Positions 24,663-32,762 of a DNA stretch of 64,000 bases are shown piece after piece. Where the stretch lies: the NCBI GenBank assembly GCA_039191215.1, contig JBCCXT010000015.1, positions 3,395-67,394 of the forward strand, read 5' to 3'. This DNA is from HKCCE3408 sp039191215. Its GTDB lineage: Bacteria > Pseudomonadota > Alphaproteobacteria > Rhodobacterales > Rhodobacteraceae. The notes beneath the pieces are model-generated. The model ran no database searches. It was not told the origin of the DNA and was given only the letters and a program-made list of their open reading frames with translations. How positions within the stretch are numbered: position 1 is the first letter of the stretch; each line of letters begins with the position of its first letter. The position numbers were made by a program, and so were the translations under genes.

Positions 24663-25747
24663 GCGAGTTGACCCGCGACGACATCCGCGCAGCCGTTGCG
24701 TCGGGTTTTATCACCGAGGCGCAGGCCGCATCGATCGTCACGCTTTCGGACGAACGGCGCGGCGTGCGCGACCGGATGTCTGGCCTTGATGAGCCGTTTG
24801 AGCTGTTTCGCGGGTTCAACGAGATCTTCATCGTCGTCGGCTTGGTGATTCTGTTTTCGGGATGGGCCGGGCTGACCGGCCTGTCATTCATAGGGAGCAG
24901 CCAAGGTTACCTGCTGGCGATGCTTTTTGGCTGCATGGGTGCCGGGGCCATGGTCGCCCTTGCCGCGTATTTCACAATGAAGCGCCGGATGGTCGCGCCC
25001 TCCATTGCAATTGCCATCATGTTTGCACTGTCGGTGTCGCAATTCGGTCTGGGCGTGGCCTGGGCCTTCGATGCCGAAGCCCCGCAGGAACTGACGATCA
25101 CCGCCTTGATCACCACGCTGGCATTGGCAGTCTATTTCATAAGGTTCCGGGTGCCGTTTGTGGTTGCGCTGATCTCCATAGGGGTCTTTGCGACCTGCTT
25201 CGGCCTGGTTTTCATCGGCGGCAGGTTCCCCGACAATATCGAAGACCTGTTCCTTTTGTCCGCCGATGGCCCCTTTGCCATCCTGACTTTTGTTCTGGGG
25301 ATCATCGGGTTTTGCATTGCCATGTGGTTCGATATGGGTGACCCGCATCGTGTAATGCTGAGGTCCCGAGCGGGCTTTTGGCTGCACATCATCGCCGCAC
25401 CCGCGATAATCAACACCGTTGCCCTGACGCTCTTTTCCGTCGGAACGATCCTGGCGCAAACTGTTCTTGTGGTTTTTGTCGCCGCTTTGGCGATTGTCGC
25501 CGTCGTGATCGACCGGCGATCCTTCCTGGTCTCGGGCGTTGGCTACATCGTCGCCGTGGCCGTCACGCTGCTGGAAGACCAGGTATTCGTGGCGATTTTG
25601 GCGCTTGGCCTCGGCCTAGTCTTGCTGGGCGCGAAGTGGGAGAATTTGCGCGGCTGGATGATGACGCGCCTGCCCGATTTCCCGGGCAAAACGCGCCTGC
25701 CGCCCTGGTCGGTCAGCTCAGCTGAGCCACGCCAAGTGGAACATTGA
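24659..25747 (+). CDS. Polytopic inner-membrane protein of unknown function between hslV and hslU
   Basis: A 362-residue protein with a cytosolic-looking N-terminal segment (MSELTRDDIRAAVASGFITE, about 60 residues) followed by about ten hydrophobic segments, ending in a short basic/proline-rich tail. It overlaps the hslV stop by 4 bases and so is probably co-transcribed with hslV. No catalytic motif is apparent; the layout resembles DUF2157-type membrane proteins but I cannot assign it with confidence. Its 3' end overlaps the convergent DM13 gene by 35 bases. Confidence 0.8.
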   Translation: MSELTRDDIRAAVASGFITEAQAASIVTLSDERRGVRDRMSGLDEPFELFRGFNEIFIVVGLVILFSGWAGLTGLSFIGSSQGYLLAMLFGCMGAGAMVALAAYFTMKRRMVAPSIAIAIMFALSVSQFGLGVAWAFDAEAPQELTITALITTLALAVYFIRFRVPFVVALISIGVFATCFGLVFIGGRFPDNIEDLFLLSADGPFAILTFVLGIIGFCIAMWFDMGDPHRVMLRSRAGFWLHIIAAPAIINTVALTLFSVGTILAQTVLVVFVAALAIVAVVIDRRSFLVSGVGYIVAVAVTLLEDQVFVAILALGLGLVLLGAKWENLRGWMMTRLPDFPGKTRLPPWSVSSAEPRQVEH

Positions 25748-26084
25748 AGCGCTCGCACCAGATCCAGACCTGATTATAGACATCTGCGTCGATGCCAGCA
25801 GGGATGTCATAGCTCTGCGCGCCGGTATTGGACTGCAATGCGCCCATCAGCGTGGTTGGGTCAAAGCCATTTCGGCCCAGCCCGACCTTCGGATCAGGCG
25901 CGCCATCAAAAAAGAAATCATCCAGAAGATTGACCATGTTGTCAGCGATCTCTGCCGTGCCGCTGGTGACATGGCCGCTATCGCCGGTGAATGTTCCGGT
26001 CCGGCCATGCCCGCCAGCCCGCAACGCGGCTGGCAGAACGAGAAGTCCGGGCGATGCAAGCAGAAGGGCGCGGCGGGTGAACAT
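25713..26084 (-). CDS. DM13-domain protein with N-terminal signal peptide
   Basis: A 123-residue exported protein. The start MFTRRALLLASPGLLVLPAAL at 26084 is a signal peptide with a twin Arg, so Tat or Sec export. The rest fits the DM13 domain: GTFTGDSGHVTSGTAEI, the LDDFFFDGAPDP segment, QSYDIPAG and the near-terminal VWIWCERFNVPLGVAQL with the conserved Cys. DM13 domains are suggested to be redox or heme/flavin-related, but the role is unknown. It lies alone on the minus strand between the plus-strand hslV unit and hslU, overlapping the preceding gene tail to tail. Confidence 0.8.
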   Translation of the reverse strand: MFTRRALLLASPGLLVLPAALRAGGHGRTGTFTGDSGHVTSGTAEIADNMVNLLDDFFFDGAPDPKVGLGRNGFDPTTLMGALQSNTGAQSYDIPAGIDADVYNQVWIWCERFNVPLGVAQLS

Positions 26085-26238
26085 GGGTCGATACCTTTTT
26101 TGTGTAATCGGTGCGCACAATTTGCGCCATTCCAGCAATTTCGCCTAGAGCCTCTACGCGAGTGTGAAACTTTGTGAGCGGCTTGTCGTTTGGCGCCCGT
26201 GGCCTTACCTCTCATCGACCAAGACCAAAGGGATGCCC

Positions 26239-27552
26239 ATGACCGACCTGACCCCGCGCGAGATCGTCTCGGAACTTGACCGTTTCATCATCGGCCAATC
26301 CGATGCCAAACGGGCGGTTGCTGTCGCGCTGCGCAATCGTTGGCGGCGCAAGCAATTGGCCGATGATCTGCGCGATGAGGTTTACCCAAAGAACATCCTG
26401 ATGATCGGGCCAACCGGTGTCGGCAAGACCGAGATCTCGCGCCGGCTTGCCAAGTTGGCCCGCGCGCCGTTCATTAAGGTTGAAGCGACAAAGTTTACCG
26501 AAGTTGGCTATGTCGGACGCGATGTGGAACAGATCATCCGTGATCTCGTCGATGCGGCACAGTTCATGGTGCGTGAAACGATGCGCGAGGACGTCAAAGC
26601 GCGCGCCCACGAAGCCGCCGAAGACCGCGTGATCGAGGCGCTGGCCGGTGAGGCCGCGCGCGACGGCACGCGAGAGATGTTTCGCAAAAAGCTCCGCGCC
26701 GGAGAGCTCGACGACACGGTGATCGAACTAAGCGTGGCAGATACGTCCAACCCCCTTCAAGGTTTTGAAATTCCAGGCCAAGCCGGGCCGATGATGGGCG
26801 GCGGGGCAATGAATTTGGGTGATATCTTCGGCAAGGCCTTTGGCGGCCGGCAAGTTCGCAAGAAAATGACCGTTGCTGCCAGTTACGAGGTGCTGATCCA
26901 GGAAGAGGCTGACAACCTTTTGGACGAAGAGAACGTGACCCGGGAAGCCCTGTCTGCGGTGGAGCAGAACGGCATCGTGTTCATCGATGAGATCGACAAG
27001 GTTGCAGCCCGGCAAGAAGCCCGCGGCGGCGATGTCAGCCGCGAAGGCGTGCAGCGCGATCTACTTCCCCTGATCGAAGGCACAACCGTCAGCACCAAAC
27101 ATGGCGCGGTGAAAACCGACCACATCCTTTTTATCGCCTCAGGCGCTTTCCATATCGCCAAGCCTTCGGATTTGCTGCCAGAATTGCAAGGGCGCCTGCC
27201 CATTCGGGTGGAGCTTCGGGCGCTCACTGAGGCCGATTTCGTTCGCATTCTGACCGAGACCGACAATGCACTGACCCGGCAATACACCGCCCTGATGGGA
27301 ACCGAAGGGGTTGAGGTGAGCTTCACCGAAGATGGGATCAAAGCGCTGGCCCATATCGCGGCTGAAGTGAATGGCTCTGTCGAGAACATCGGCGCACGGC
27401 GGCTTTATACGGTGCTTGAACGCGTGTTTGAGGAGCTGAGCTTCGCCGCCCCCGACCGCGCTGGCCAATCGGTCACTGTCGATGCCGCTTTCGTCAACGA
27501 AAACCTGGGCGAGCTGACCCGCAACACCGATCTGAGCCGCTACGTTTTATGA
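26239..27552 (+). CDS. hslU: ATP-dependent protease ATPase subunit HslU
   Basis: HslU is the AAA+ unfoldase that feeds substrates into HslV. From the ATG at 26239 (MTDLTPREIVSELDRFIIGQ) it has 437 residues, the usual length. Walker A is MIGPTGVGKTEISRR, Walker B IVFIDEIDK, followed by the sensor region and the C-terminal RYVL tail needed to activate HslV. The longer open frame to 26164 has no supporting similarity. A strong inverted repeat (27554-27579) directly follows the stop. Confidence 0.97.
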   Translation: MTDLTPREIVSELDRFIIGQSDAKRAVAVALRNRWRRKQLADDLRDEVYPKNILMIGPTGVGKTEISRRLAKLARAPFIKVEATKFTEVGYVGRDVEQIIRDLVDAAQFMVRETMREDVKARAHEAAEDRVIEALAGEAARDGTREMFRKKLRAGELDDTVIELSVADTSNPLQGFEIPGQAGPMMGGGAMNLGDIFGKAFGGRQVRKKMTVAASYEVLIQEEADNLLDEENVTREALSAVEQNGIVFIDEIDKVAARQEARGGDVSREGVQRDLLPLIEGTTVSTKHGAVKTDHILFIASGAFHIAKPSDLLPELQGRLPIRVELRALTEADFVRILTETDNALTRQYTALMGTEGVEVSFTEDGIKALAHIAAEVNGSVENIGARRLYTVLERVFEELSFAAPDRAGQSVTVDAAFVNENLGELTRNTDLSRYVL

Positions 27553-27553
27553 G

Positions 27554-27579
27554 GCGGGGGGCATTATCATGCCCCCCGC
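27554..27579. terminator. Strong inverted repeat after hslU, possibly bidirectional terminator
   Basis: A perfect 10-bp stem (GCGGGGGGCA / TGCCCCCCGC) with a 6-base loop lies 1 base after the hslU stop and 8 bases after the stop of the convergent 54-codon ORF. It lacks a clear T-run on either side, so it may act as an mRNA 3' stabiliser or a weak terminator serving both genes. Confidence 0.65.
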
Positions 27580-27587
27580 TGGTAGCT

Positions 27588-27752
27588 CTATTCAAACCGC
27601 GAAATCATCGCCCAATGCTCGCAGCCATAGATATCTGGAAACGCGTCGCCTCGCAGAACGATGCACGTGACATGCGGGAACTGTTCGCATCTCCATATGC
27701 CGGTCTCCGGGCAGCTATAGGTTGCAGGTGTTCGGATTTTTGATGTGCGCAT
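27588..27752 (-). CDS. 54-residue Cys-containing ORF downstream of hslU
   Basis: A minus-strand ORF, MRTSKIRTPATYSCPETGIW..., ending SRFE, with four cysteines (14, 22, 30, 44), two His and two Trp. It has a ribosome-binding site (AGGA, 6 bases before the ATG), is bounded on the 3' side by the hairpin shared with hslU, and ends in a proper stop. The four spaced Cys suggest a small zinc-ribbon or disulfide protein; no family recognised. It falls below usual length cut-offs, so it is easily missed. Confidence 0.5.
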   Translation of the reverse strand: MRTSKIRTPATYSCPETGIWRCEQFPHVTCIVLRGDAFPDIYGCEHWAMISRFE

Positions 27753-27902
27753 TTCTCTTCCTTTTGTTCATGTTCAGGAAGAGCTCAAGATTGTCAGGCC
27801 TAGGACCCTCCCTTGAGGTCTACAGTATGGCGTATGGCTCAGCGATTCGCCAGGGCGAATATAGAAAAACTTATTACTTTCAATGATTTGAGCAATGCCT
27901 TC

Positions 27903-27935
27903 GCCGAGTGATGAGGGCCGCTCATCACGCTCGGC
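27903..27935. repeat. Interrupted inverted repeat upstream of the smr terminator
   Basis: GCCGA + GTGATGAG pairs with CTCATCAC + TCGGC around a 5-base loop, with a 2-base bulge: 13 paired bases in total. It is the second hairpin downstream of smr on the minus strand, just past the terminator-like hairpin at 27945-27978. Confidence 0.5.
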
Positions 27936-27944
27936 TAGAAAAAG

Positions 27945-27978
27945 AAAAGGTCCCAAGCCGAATGGCCCGGGACCTTTT
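27945..27978 (-). terminator. Rho-independent terminator of the tim44-mltA-smr operon
   Basis: On the minus strand a 10-bp stem (AAAAGGTCCC / GGGACCTTTT) with a GC-containing 14-base loop is followed by TTTTCTTTTTC. It lies about 80 bp after the smr stop, so it should end the tim44-mltA-smr transcript. Confidence 0.7.
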
Positions 27979-28055
27979 CAAACTTGGGGTCCCCAAGCCT
28001 GACTCCCATTCTATAACACAAGTGCCGCTGCGGAGCAACGCGAGGCAGCGCGTGC

Positions 28056-28646
28056 CTATCGCTTGAGGTAGACGTAATAGGCACCGTCGCCGCCGTGTTT
28101 GAGATGTGCGGTTCGAATGTCGAGGACGACCGCACCCAAAGGCGGGGACTGAAGCCAAGCGGGAACCTGGTGGCGCAACACGCCGCGCCGGATTGGGATC
28201 GGGCCATCATCGTCCCTGTCCCGGCCTTTGCCGGTGATGACCAGGACCAAGCGTTTGCCAGCGGCATGGGCGTTCTGGATGAAGCGCGTGAGCACCGGAT
28301 GGGCACGCGCTAGGGTCATGCCATGCAGATCGATGCGCGCCTCAGGCGTGATCTTGCCCCGCACCATTTTTTTGTGCGTGCCATGATGCATCCGAACCGG
28401 GGCGCCATTGACATGCTCCGCGACTGACGGGGCGAGCATGTGCGCCAGCTCCGGTGTCGGTGCGTTGCCGATGCGAAAATCGCTAAGCTTGCGGTCCGGC
28501 ACCGATCTGACTTTCTGACTTTTCTGCTCTTTTACAGGCGCTTGGGTATTGGATTTGCGATCCTTTACCAAGGGCGTCGCGGTCGCGGTGACGCGTTCCC
28601 AAAGCGCACGATCCTCGGCGCTCAGACCCCGGCGGCGGCGTGCCAT
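28056..28646 (-). CDS. Smr/MutS2-C domain protein (putative endonuclease)
   Basis: A 196-residue protein with a basic, low-complexity N-terminal half and a C-terminal Smr domain (about 105-195). The Smr signature is ARIDLHGMTLARAH, with LVLVITGKGRD and the terminal HLKHGGDGAYYVYLKR. Stand-alone Smr proteins are nicking nucleases or ribosome-associated RNases in characterised cases; the substrate here is unknown. The start shares a base with the mltA stop (TGATG), and this is the last gene of a three-gene operon ending in the terminator at 27945-27978. Confidence 0.87.
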   Translation of the reverse strand: MARRRRGLSAEDRALWERVTATATPLVKDRKSNTQAPVKEQKSQKVRSVPDRKLSDFRIGNAPTPELAHMLAPSVAEHVNGAPVRMHHGTHKKMVRGKITPEARIDLHGMTLARAHPVLTRFIQNAHAAGKRLVLVITGKGRDRDDDGPIPIRRGVLRHQVPAWLQSPPLGAVVLDIRTAHLKHGGDGAYYVYLKR

Positions 28647-29686
28647 CAGGTGCCGTGTGCCAGGCTCAGTGCCTGTTCGATCGGCAGCAGTACAACCATT
28701 CTGCCCCGATCGCGGATACGACCCGCCGCAAGACCCGCCGCATCGCCCGTTCCGTAGAAAATGTCGGCGCGCTGCGCGCCTTGGATGGCGCTGCCGGTAT
28801 CTTGCGCGATCATCAGGCGGTTCATCGGGTCATCGCCCGCCTTTTCGATCCAAACCGGAGCACCCAAGGGCGTAAATGTCGGATCAACGGCAATGGTACG
28901 CAAGGTTGTGATCGACCGGTTCATCGCGCCAAGCGGGCCGTCATCGGGGTCATCGATGCGAACTTCGCGGAAAAAGACGTAAGATGGATTGTGCCGCAAC
29001 AGCTCCAGCCCTTCTTCGGGGTGGCGCCGGACCCAGGATTGGATGACCTGGGCCGAGACCTGATGCGGCTGATAGACGCCGCGGCGGACCAATTCCTGGC
29101 CGACGGATCGGTATTCATGACCGTTGCGCCCGCCATAGCCTACTCGAATGACGCTGCCATCTGTCAAGCGCACCCTTCCAGAGCCCTGTATTTGCAGGAA
29201 AAAGACGTCGACCGGATCGTCGATCCAGGCAATCTCCAACCCCCGACCATCAAGCAATTGCTGCTCTTCGATCTCCGCGCGTGTGTGCCATAACCCGGTC
29301 ACTTCGGGCGGTGTGCGATAGATCGGGTACTGGAAGCGCTCGGTCCGCGTGCGAGAGCCGCTCAATTCCGGCTCAAAATAACCGGTGAAGAGCGCTGAAC
29401 GCTCGCCACCAATCAGCACCGGGCGGAAAAACAGTTCAAAAAACGCGCGCGGGTTGGATCCTTGGGTCTGCGCAACAGCGCAAAGTGCCGACCACTCACT
29501 ATCGCGAAGATCAGGACAGGTCTCAAGGAAGGTGGCCAAAGCTGCGGCATGGTCATCATCGCCCCAGCCTTGCAATTCGCTAAACTCAAGCAGCCGGGCC
29601 GGCGTCTCCGCGGGCGGGACCTGGCCTACCCCCATGCTCGCCACACATCCCAGGACGGCGGCGGCCAACCACGCCCGGGCACCCAT
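28646..29686 (-). CDS. mltA: Membrane-bound lytic murein transglycosylase A
   Basis: MltA cleaves peptidoglycan glycan strands non-hydrolytically, forming anhydromuramyl ends, in the periplasm. The 346-residue protein begins with a hydrophobic signal (MGARAWLAAAVLGCVASMGV) with a near-lipobox around Cys14. Family motifs GYFEPELSGSRT, FFLQIQGSGRVRL and VRIDDPDDGPLGAMNR, plus the 3D-like catalytic region LMIAQDTGSAIQGAQRADIFYGTGDAAG, are present. It sits 3 bp after the Tim44-like gene and shares a base with smr. Confidence 0.93.
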   Translation of the reverse strand: MGARAWLAAAVLGCVASMGVGQVPPAETPARLLEFSELQGWGDDDHAAALATFLETCPDLRDSEWSALCAVAQTQGSNPRAFFELFFRPVLIGGERSALFTGYFEPELSGSRTRTERFQYPIYRTPPEVTGLWHTRAEIEEQQLLDGRGLEIAWIDDPVDVFFLQIQGSGRVRLTDGSVIRVGYGGRNGHEYRSVGQELVRRGVYQPHQVSAQVIQSWVRRHPEEGLELLRHNPSYVFFREVRIDDPDDGPLGAMNRSITTLRTIAVDPTFTPLGAPVWIEKAGDDPMNRLMIAQDTGSAIQGAQRADIFYGTGDAAGLAAGRIRDRGRMVVLLPIEQALSLAHGT

Positions 29687-29689
29687 CGT

Positions 29690-30346
29690 TTAGCCGTCAG
29701 TGGCAACCAGCGACCAGTTCGGATCATCCGCACCCATCGAGCGGGCAAAGACCCAGACATCGCGCTGGCGCTTAATCTCATTGGGATCGCCTTCGATGAT
29801 TTCGCCGTCGCTATTGCGCACCACGGACGTCAGCTCACCCACAAAACGAACCACAATCTCTCCCTGACGGCTGCTTTCATCAAAGCTCGCCCCGGCCAGA
29901 GAAACTTCGCGCACACCAACAAAGCTTGCCTCAATTGTCAGACCTTTCTCGGCGCGCTCCGCGATCACGCTGTCGAATGTCTCGGCCACATCGGCATCAA
30001 GAAAGCTGCGTACCTCTTCGATATCGCCCCGCTCAAAGGCCATCAGGATCATCTCATAGGCGCCGCGCGCGCCCGACAGGAAATCGGACACCGAAAACGA
30101 GGGCTCGGCCTGTTTCATCGCGCTTAAAGCTTTGGCCTCATCGCTGCCGTCATCGACATGATCTGTGATGTCGCGGTCCGGGCCACCTTCGATCACCTCA
30201 AAGTCGCGCCGGGCACCGTTGCGGCCGACAGCTTTTTGCGGTGGTTTTTCGAAGCCTTCACGTGTGCCCAAAACACTGCGCAACCGCAGGATCAGAAAAA
30301 CCGCGATGGCAGCGAGTACGACAAGCGACAAGAGCGGCGAGTTCAT
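29690..30346 (-). CDS. Tim44/TimA-like domain protein
   Basis: A 218-residue protein with an N-terminal membrane anchor (LLSLVVLAAIAVFLILRLRSVLG) and a C-terminal Tim44-like domain (about 90-218) containing FERGDIEEVRSFLDADVAETF and a final DVWVFARSMGADDPNWSLVATDG. In alphaproteobacteria such proteins (TimA) are thought to help envelope protein handling. First gene of the tim44-mltA-smr operon and divergent from fxsA across about 110 bp. Confidence 0.88.
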   Translation of the reverse strand: MNSPLLSLVVLAAIAVFLILRLRSVLGTREGFEKPPQKAVGRNGARRDFEVIEGGPDRDITDHVDDGSDEAKALSAMKQAEPSFSVSDFLSGARGAYEMILMAFERGDIEEVRSFLDADVAETFDSVIAERAEKGLTIEASFVGVREVSLAGASFDESSRQGEIVVRFVGELTSVVRNSDGEIIEGDPNEIKRQRDVWVFARSMGADDPNWSLVATDG

Positions 30347-30460
30347 CAGGTATCCTCAGGGCAGGCGTTCAACTTGCGGCAGTTGCAACATATGTAGGGG
30401 AGGCAGGTGGACAAGTCCATCACGAGCCATGCACCATGTCTTTACGCAAGAGGACCGCCA

Positions 30461-30919
30461 ATGTGGCTATTTTTCTTATTTGTCGCAGTTCCGCTCATTG
30501 AAATTGCGCTTTTCATTCAAATCGGCGGCATAATCGGGCTTTGGCCGACCTTGGCGATTGTTGTGCTGACTGCGGCGATCGGTACCTATTTGGTGCGCGC
30601 GCAGGGCGGTCAAGCACTGCAGAATCTGCGTCAAAGCTTCGAAGAGCTGTCTGACCCAACAGGGCCCTTGGCGCATGGAGCCATGATTCTCTTTTCCGGC
30701 GCACTTTTGCTTACGCCCGGTTTTTTTACCGATGCCGTCGGATTTGCCCTGCTTGTTCCGGCCGTTCGCCGGATCATCATCCGCGAGATCGGCAAACGGA
30801 TTGAGCTGCGCAATGTCGAATATGGCCAAAGGCCGCCCGAGGCGCGGGACGATATCATAGAAGGCGAGTTTCAGTCTGATGACGGCCCAACAGGGCCATC
30901 CGGTTGGACGCGGCATTGA
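30461..30919 (+). CDS. fxsA: FxsA-family membrane protein
   Basis: A 152-residue inner-membrane protein. FxsA in E. coli affects phage exclusion by F; its cellular role is unclear. The N-terminus MWLFFLFVAVPLIEIALFIQIG, the conserved LLTPGFFTDAVGFALLVP segment and a charged C-terminal tail fit the family. The ATG at 30461 is chosen because the similarity begins there; the frame extends upstream to 30407. It is followed by secB after about 60 bp. Confidence 0.9.
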   Translation: MWLFFLFVAVPLIEIALFIQIGGIIGLWPTLAIVVLTAAIGTYLVRAQGGQALQNLRQSFEELSDPTGPLAHGAMILFSGALLLTPGFFTDAVGFALLVPAVRRIIIREIGKRIELRNVEYGQRPPEARDDIIEGEFQSDDGPTGPSGWTRH

Positions 30920-30981
30920 GCGCCGGCACGCGACCTGTTAGGCAACGGCGCTAGGGGCATATTTAGCGAAGGAAGATGTGG

Positions 30982-31494
30982 ATGGCCGAACAAAACGGTG
31001 CAGATGTGAGCGACGAAGCAGAGGCGCAGGCACCGACACCGCCAAAAATGCAGGTTCTAGGGCAATATGTTCGGGATCTGTCGTTTGAGAACATCGCAAT
31101 GCAAAAGGGCGTGGCGCTGCAAGGTCAGCCGGAGATGCAGGTTCGCGTCGGAATGGATGCCCGCAAGCGGACGGACAATCAGTACGAAGTGCTGGTCAAG
31201 GTCAATGTCGACAGCAAGACGCGCGACGATGACCCGCAGACTATTTTCGCGCTAGAGCTCGACTATGGCGGCATCTTCCAGATCGAGAATGTACCAGAGG
31301 CGCAATTGCATCCGTTTTTGATGATCGAATGCCCCCGGATGCTGTTTCCCTTCATCCGCCGGGTTGTCCATGACATCACGCGCGATGGCGGCTTCCCACC
31401 GCTCAACCTGGAAAACATCGATTTCATGAACATTTACCGCCAAGAGCTTGAGCGGCGTAAGGCAGGGCAAGACGCCGATAGCGCTCAGGCGTAG
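30982..31494 (+). CDS. secB: Protein-export chaperone SecB
   Basis: SecB keeps preproteins unfolded and delivers them to SecA. The 170-residue protein has an Ala/acidic N-terminal tail and the family core VLGQYVRDLSFENIAMQKG with CPRMLFPFIRRVVHDITRDGGFPPLNLENIDF. I chose the ATG at 30982 because AGGA lies 8 bases upstream; an ATG at 30976 is in frame. It converges on dnaQ with a 10-base overlap. Confidence 0.95.
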   Translation: MAEQNGADVSDEAEAQAPTPPKMQVLGQYVRDLSFENIAMQKGVALQGQPEMQVRVGMDARKRTDNQYEVLVKVNVDSKTRDDDPQTIFALELDYGGIFQIENVPEAQLHPFLMIECPRMLFPFIRRVVHDITRDGGFPPLNLENIDFMNIYRQELERRKAGQDADSAQA

Positions 31495-32171
31495 CGCGAC
31501 CAAAGCGCCCCGTCACCAAGCTCTTCGACAAACGCATCATGCGCCGCGCGTTCGGCTTCGGTCACGCGCGGCGCTAGGTCGTTTGGTCGCGGATAGGCGC
31601 GCCAGCTGTGCTGTTTTGGCCCTGTTTCTCCACCATCACCGCCGAGCACGAAATCGGGCTGCCGGCCACCGATCAGTTCTAGGTACACCTCTGCCAGAAT
31701 TTCGGAATCGAGCAGAGCGCCGTGTTTTTCGCGGGCAGAATTGTCGACGCCAAAACGCCGACAAAGTGCATCCAGCGAACCGGGAGAGCCGGGAAAGCGG
31801 CGCCTTGCAATTGCCAGCGTGTCGATCGCTTGATCACCGGGAAGCGGTGCGATACCGGCCCAGCCGAGCTCGGCGTTTAAGAACTTCATGTCGAAGGCGG
31901 CGTTGTGAATGACAAGTTTCGCATCACCGACAAAATCCACGAAAGCCTGCGCGATAGCCTCGAAAACCGGTTTGTCAGCCAAAAATTCGCTGGTGATCCC
32001 GTGCACCTCATAGGCCTCAGTCGGCATATCGCGTTTGGGATTGATGTATTGATGGTATGTCCGCCCGGTGGGCACATGGTTCCAAAGCTCGACCCCGCCG
32101 ATCTCAACGATCCGATGACCCTCTGACGGATCGAGCCCCGTGGTTTCGGTGTCTAAAACGATCTCGCGCAT
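31485..32171 (-). CDS. dnaQ: DNA polymerase III epsilon subunit (3'-5' proofreading exonuclease)
   Basis: The 228-residue proofreading subunit. It shows the three exonuclease motifs: ExoI EIVLDTETTGLDP, ExoII LVIHNAAFDMKFLN, and ExoIII HGALLDSEILAEVY, giving the DEDDh catalytic set, followed by a C-terminal tail for the alpha subunit. It is the last gene of maf-aroE-coaE-dnaQ; coaE ends 6 bp before its start. Confidence 0.95.
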   Translation of the reverse strand: MREIVLDTETTGLDPSEGHRIVEIGGVELWNHVPTGRTYHQYINPKRDMPTEAYEVHGITSEFLADKPVFEAIAQAFVDFVGDAKLVIHNAAFDMKFLNAELGWAGIAPLPGDQAIDTLAIARRRFPGSPGSLDALCRRFGVDNSAREKHGALLDSEILAEVYLELIGGRQPDFVLGGDGGETGPKQHSWRAYPRPNDLAPRVTEAERAAHDAFVEELGDGALWSRYA

Positions 32172-32177
32172 TTTGGC

Positions 32178-32762
32178 CTACCCAGGTATCGTGAGATTTG
32201 CGATCAAATCTTCTACATCTTGACGGGTTTGTTCAAGGCTTCGCGTCTCAATGATGTGATCCGCCAGGGCACGTTTTTCAGCATCTGGCATTTGGCGATC
32301 CAATATCTGCTGCATCAGCGCCTCGGACATGTTCGGCCGGGCTAACACACGGTCACGTTGGGTCGCGGTATCAATGGTCACGACCAGAATTGCATCAAAA
32401 TCGTCCCGGTTTCCGGTTTCAAACAAAAGCGGAATGTCGAGCACCACAAGCGGGGCGTTTTTGTGCTCCGCCAGGAAAGTTGACCGATCTTGAGCGACCA
32501 AAGGGTGCACAACAGATTCGAGACGATCGAGCCTGTTTGGATCAGAATTGATCCACTTTTTGAGGACCGCGCGATCGACGCCACCGGAGGTCACGGCATC
32601 AGGGCAAATCTCCCCGACCGCGTCGACGGCACCGCCGCCTGGGGCGTAAAGCCGGTGCACGGCAGCATCGGCGTCCCAGACGGGAATGCCCGCATCATGA
32701 AACATTCTGGCCGTGGTAGATTTGCCCATCCCGATCGAGCCGGTCAGACCGAGGCGGATCAT
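32178..32762 (-). CDS. coaE: Dephospho-CoA kinase
   Basis: CoaE phosphorylates dephospho-CoA, the last step of coenzyme A synthesis. The 194-residue P-loop kinase has LTGSIGMGKSTTARMF at the N-terminus, the CoA-binding DADAAVHRLY and the PLLFETG motif. The ATG overlaps the aroE stop by 4 bases, within a maf-aroE-coaE-dnaQ operon common in alphaproteobacteria. Confidence 0.95.
   Translation of the reverse strand: MIRLGLTGSIGMGKSTTARMFHDAGIPVWDADAAVHRLYAPGGGAVDAVGEICPDAVTSGGVDRAVLKKWINSDPNRLDRLESVVHPLVAQDRSTFLAEHKNAPLVVLDIPLLFETGNRDDFDAILVVTIDTATQRDRVLARPNMSEALMQQILDRQMPDAEKRALADHIIETRSLEQTRQDVEDLIANLTIPG

Larger units (their letters stand above)
27753..28055. other. Intergenic region with two hairpins
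   Basis: This stretch lies between the 54-residue ORF and smr. I see no convincing gene; the 60-codon minus-strand frame at 27774-27956 has no coding character I can defend. It contains two strong hairpins listed separately (27903-27935 and 27945-27978). A small regulatory RNA is possible but not shown. Confidence 0.5.

Noticed and set aside
27774..27956. A 60-codon minus-strand frame in the gap before smr
   Set aside because: Runs through two strong hairpins including the smr terminator; no ribosome-binding site.
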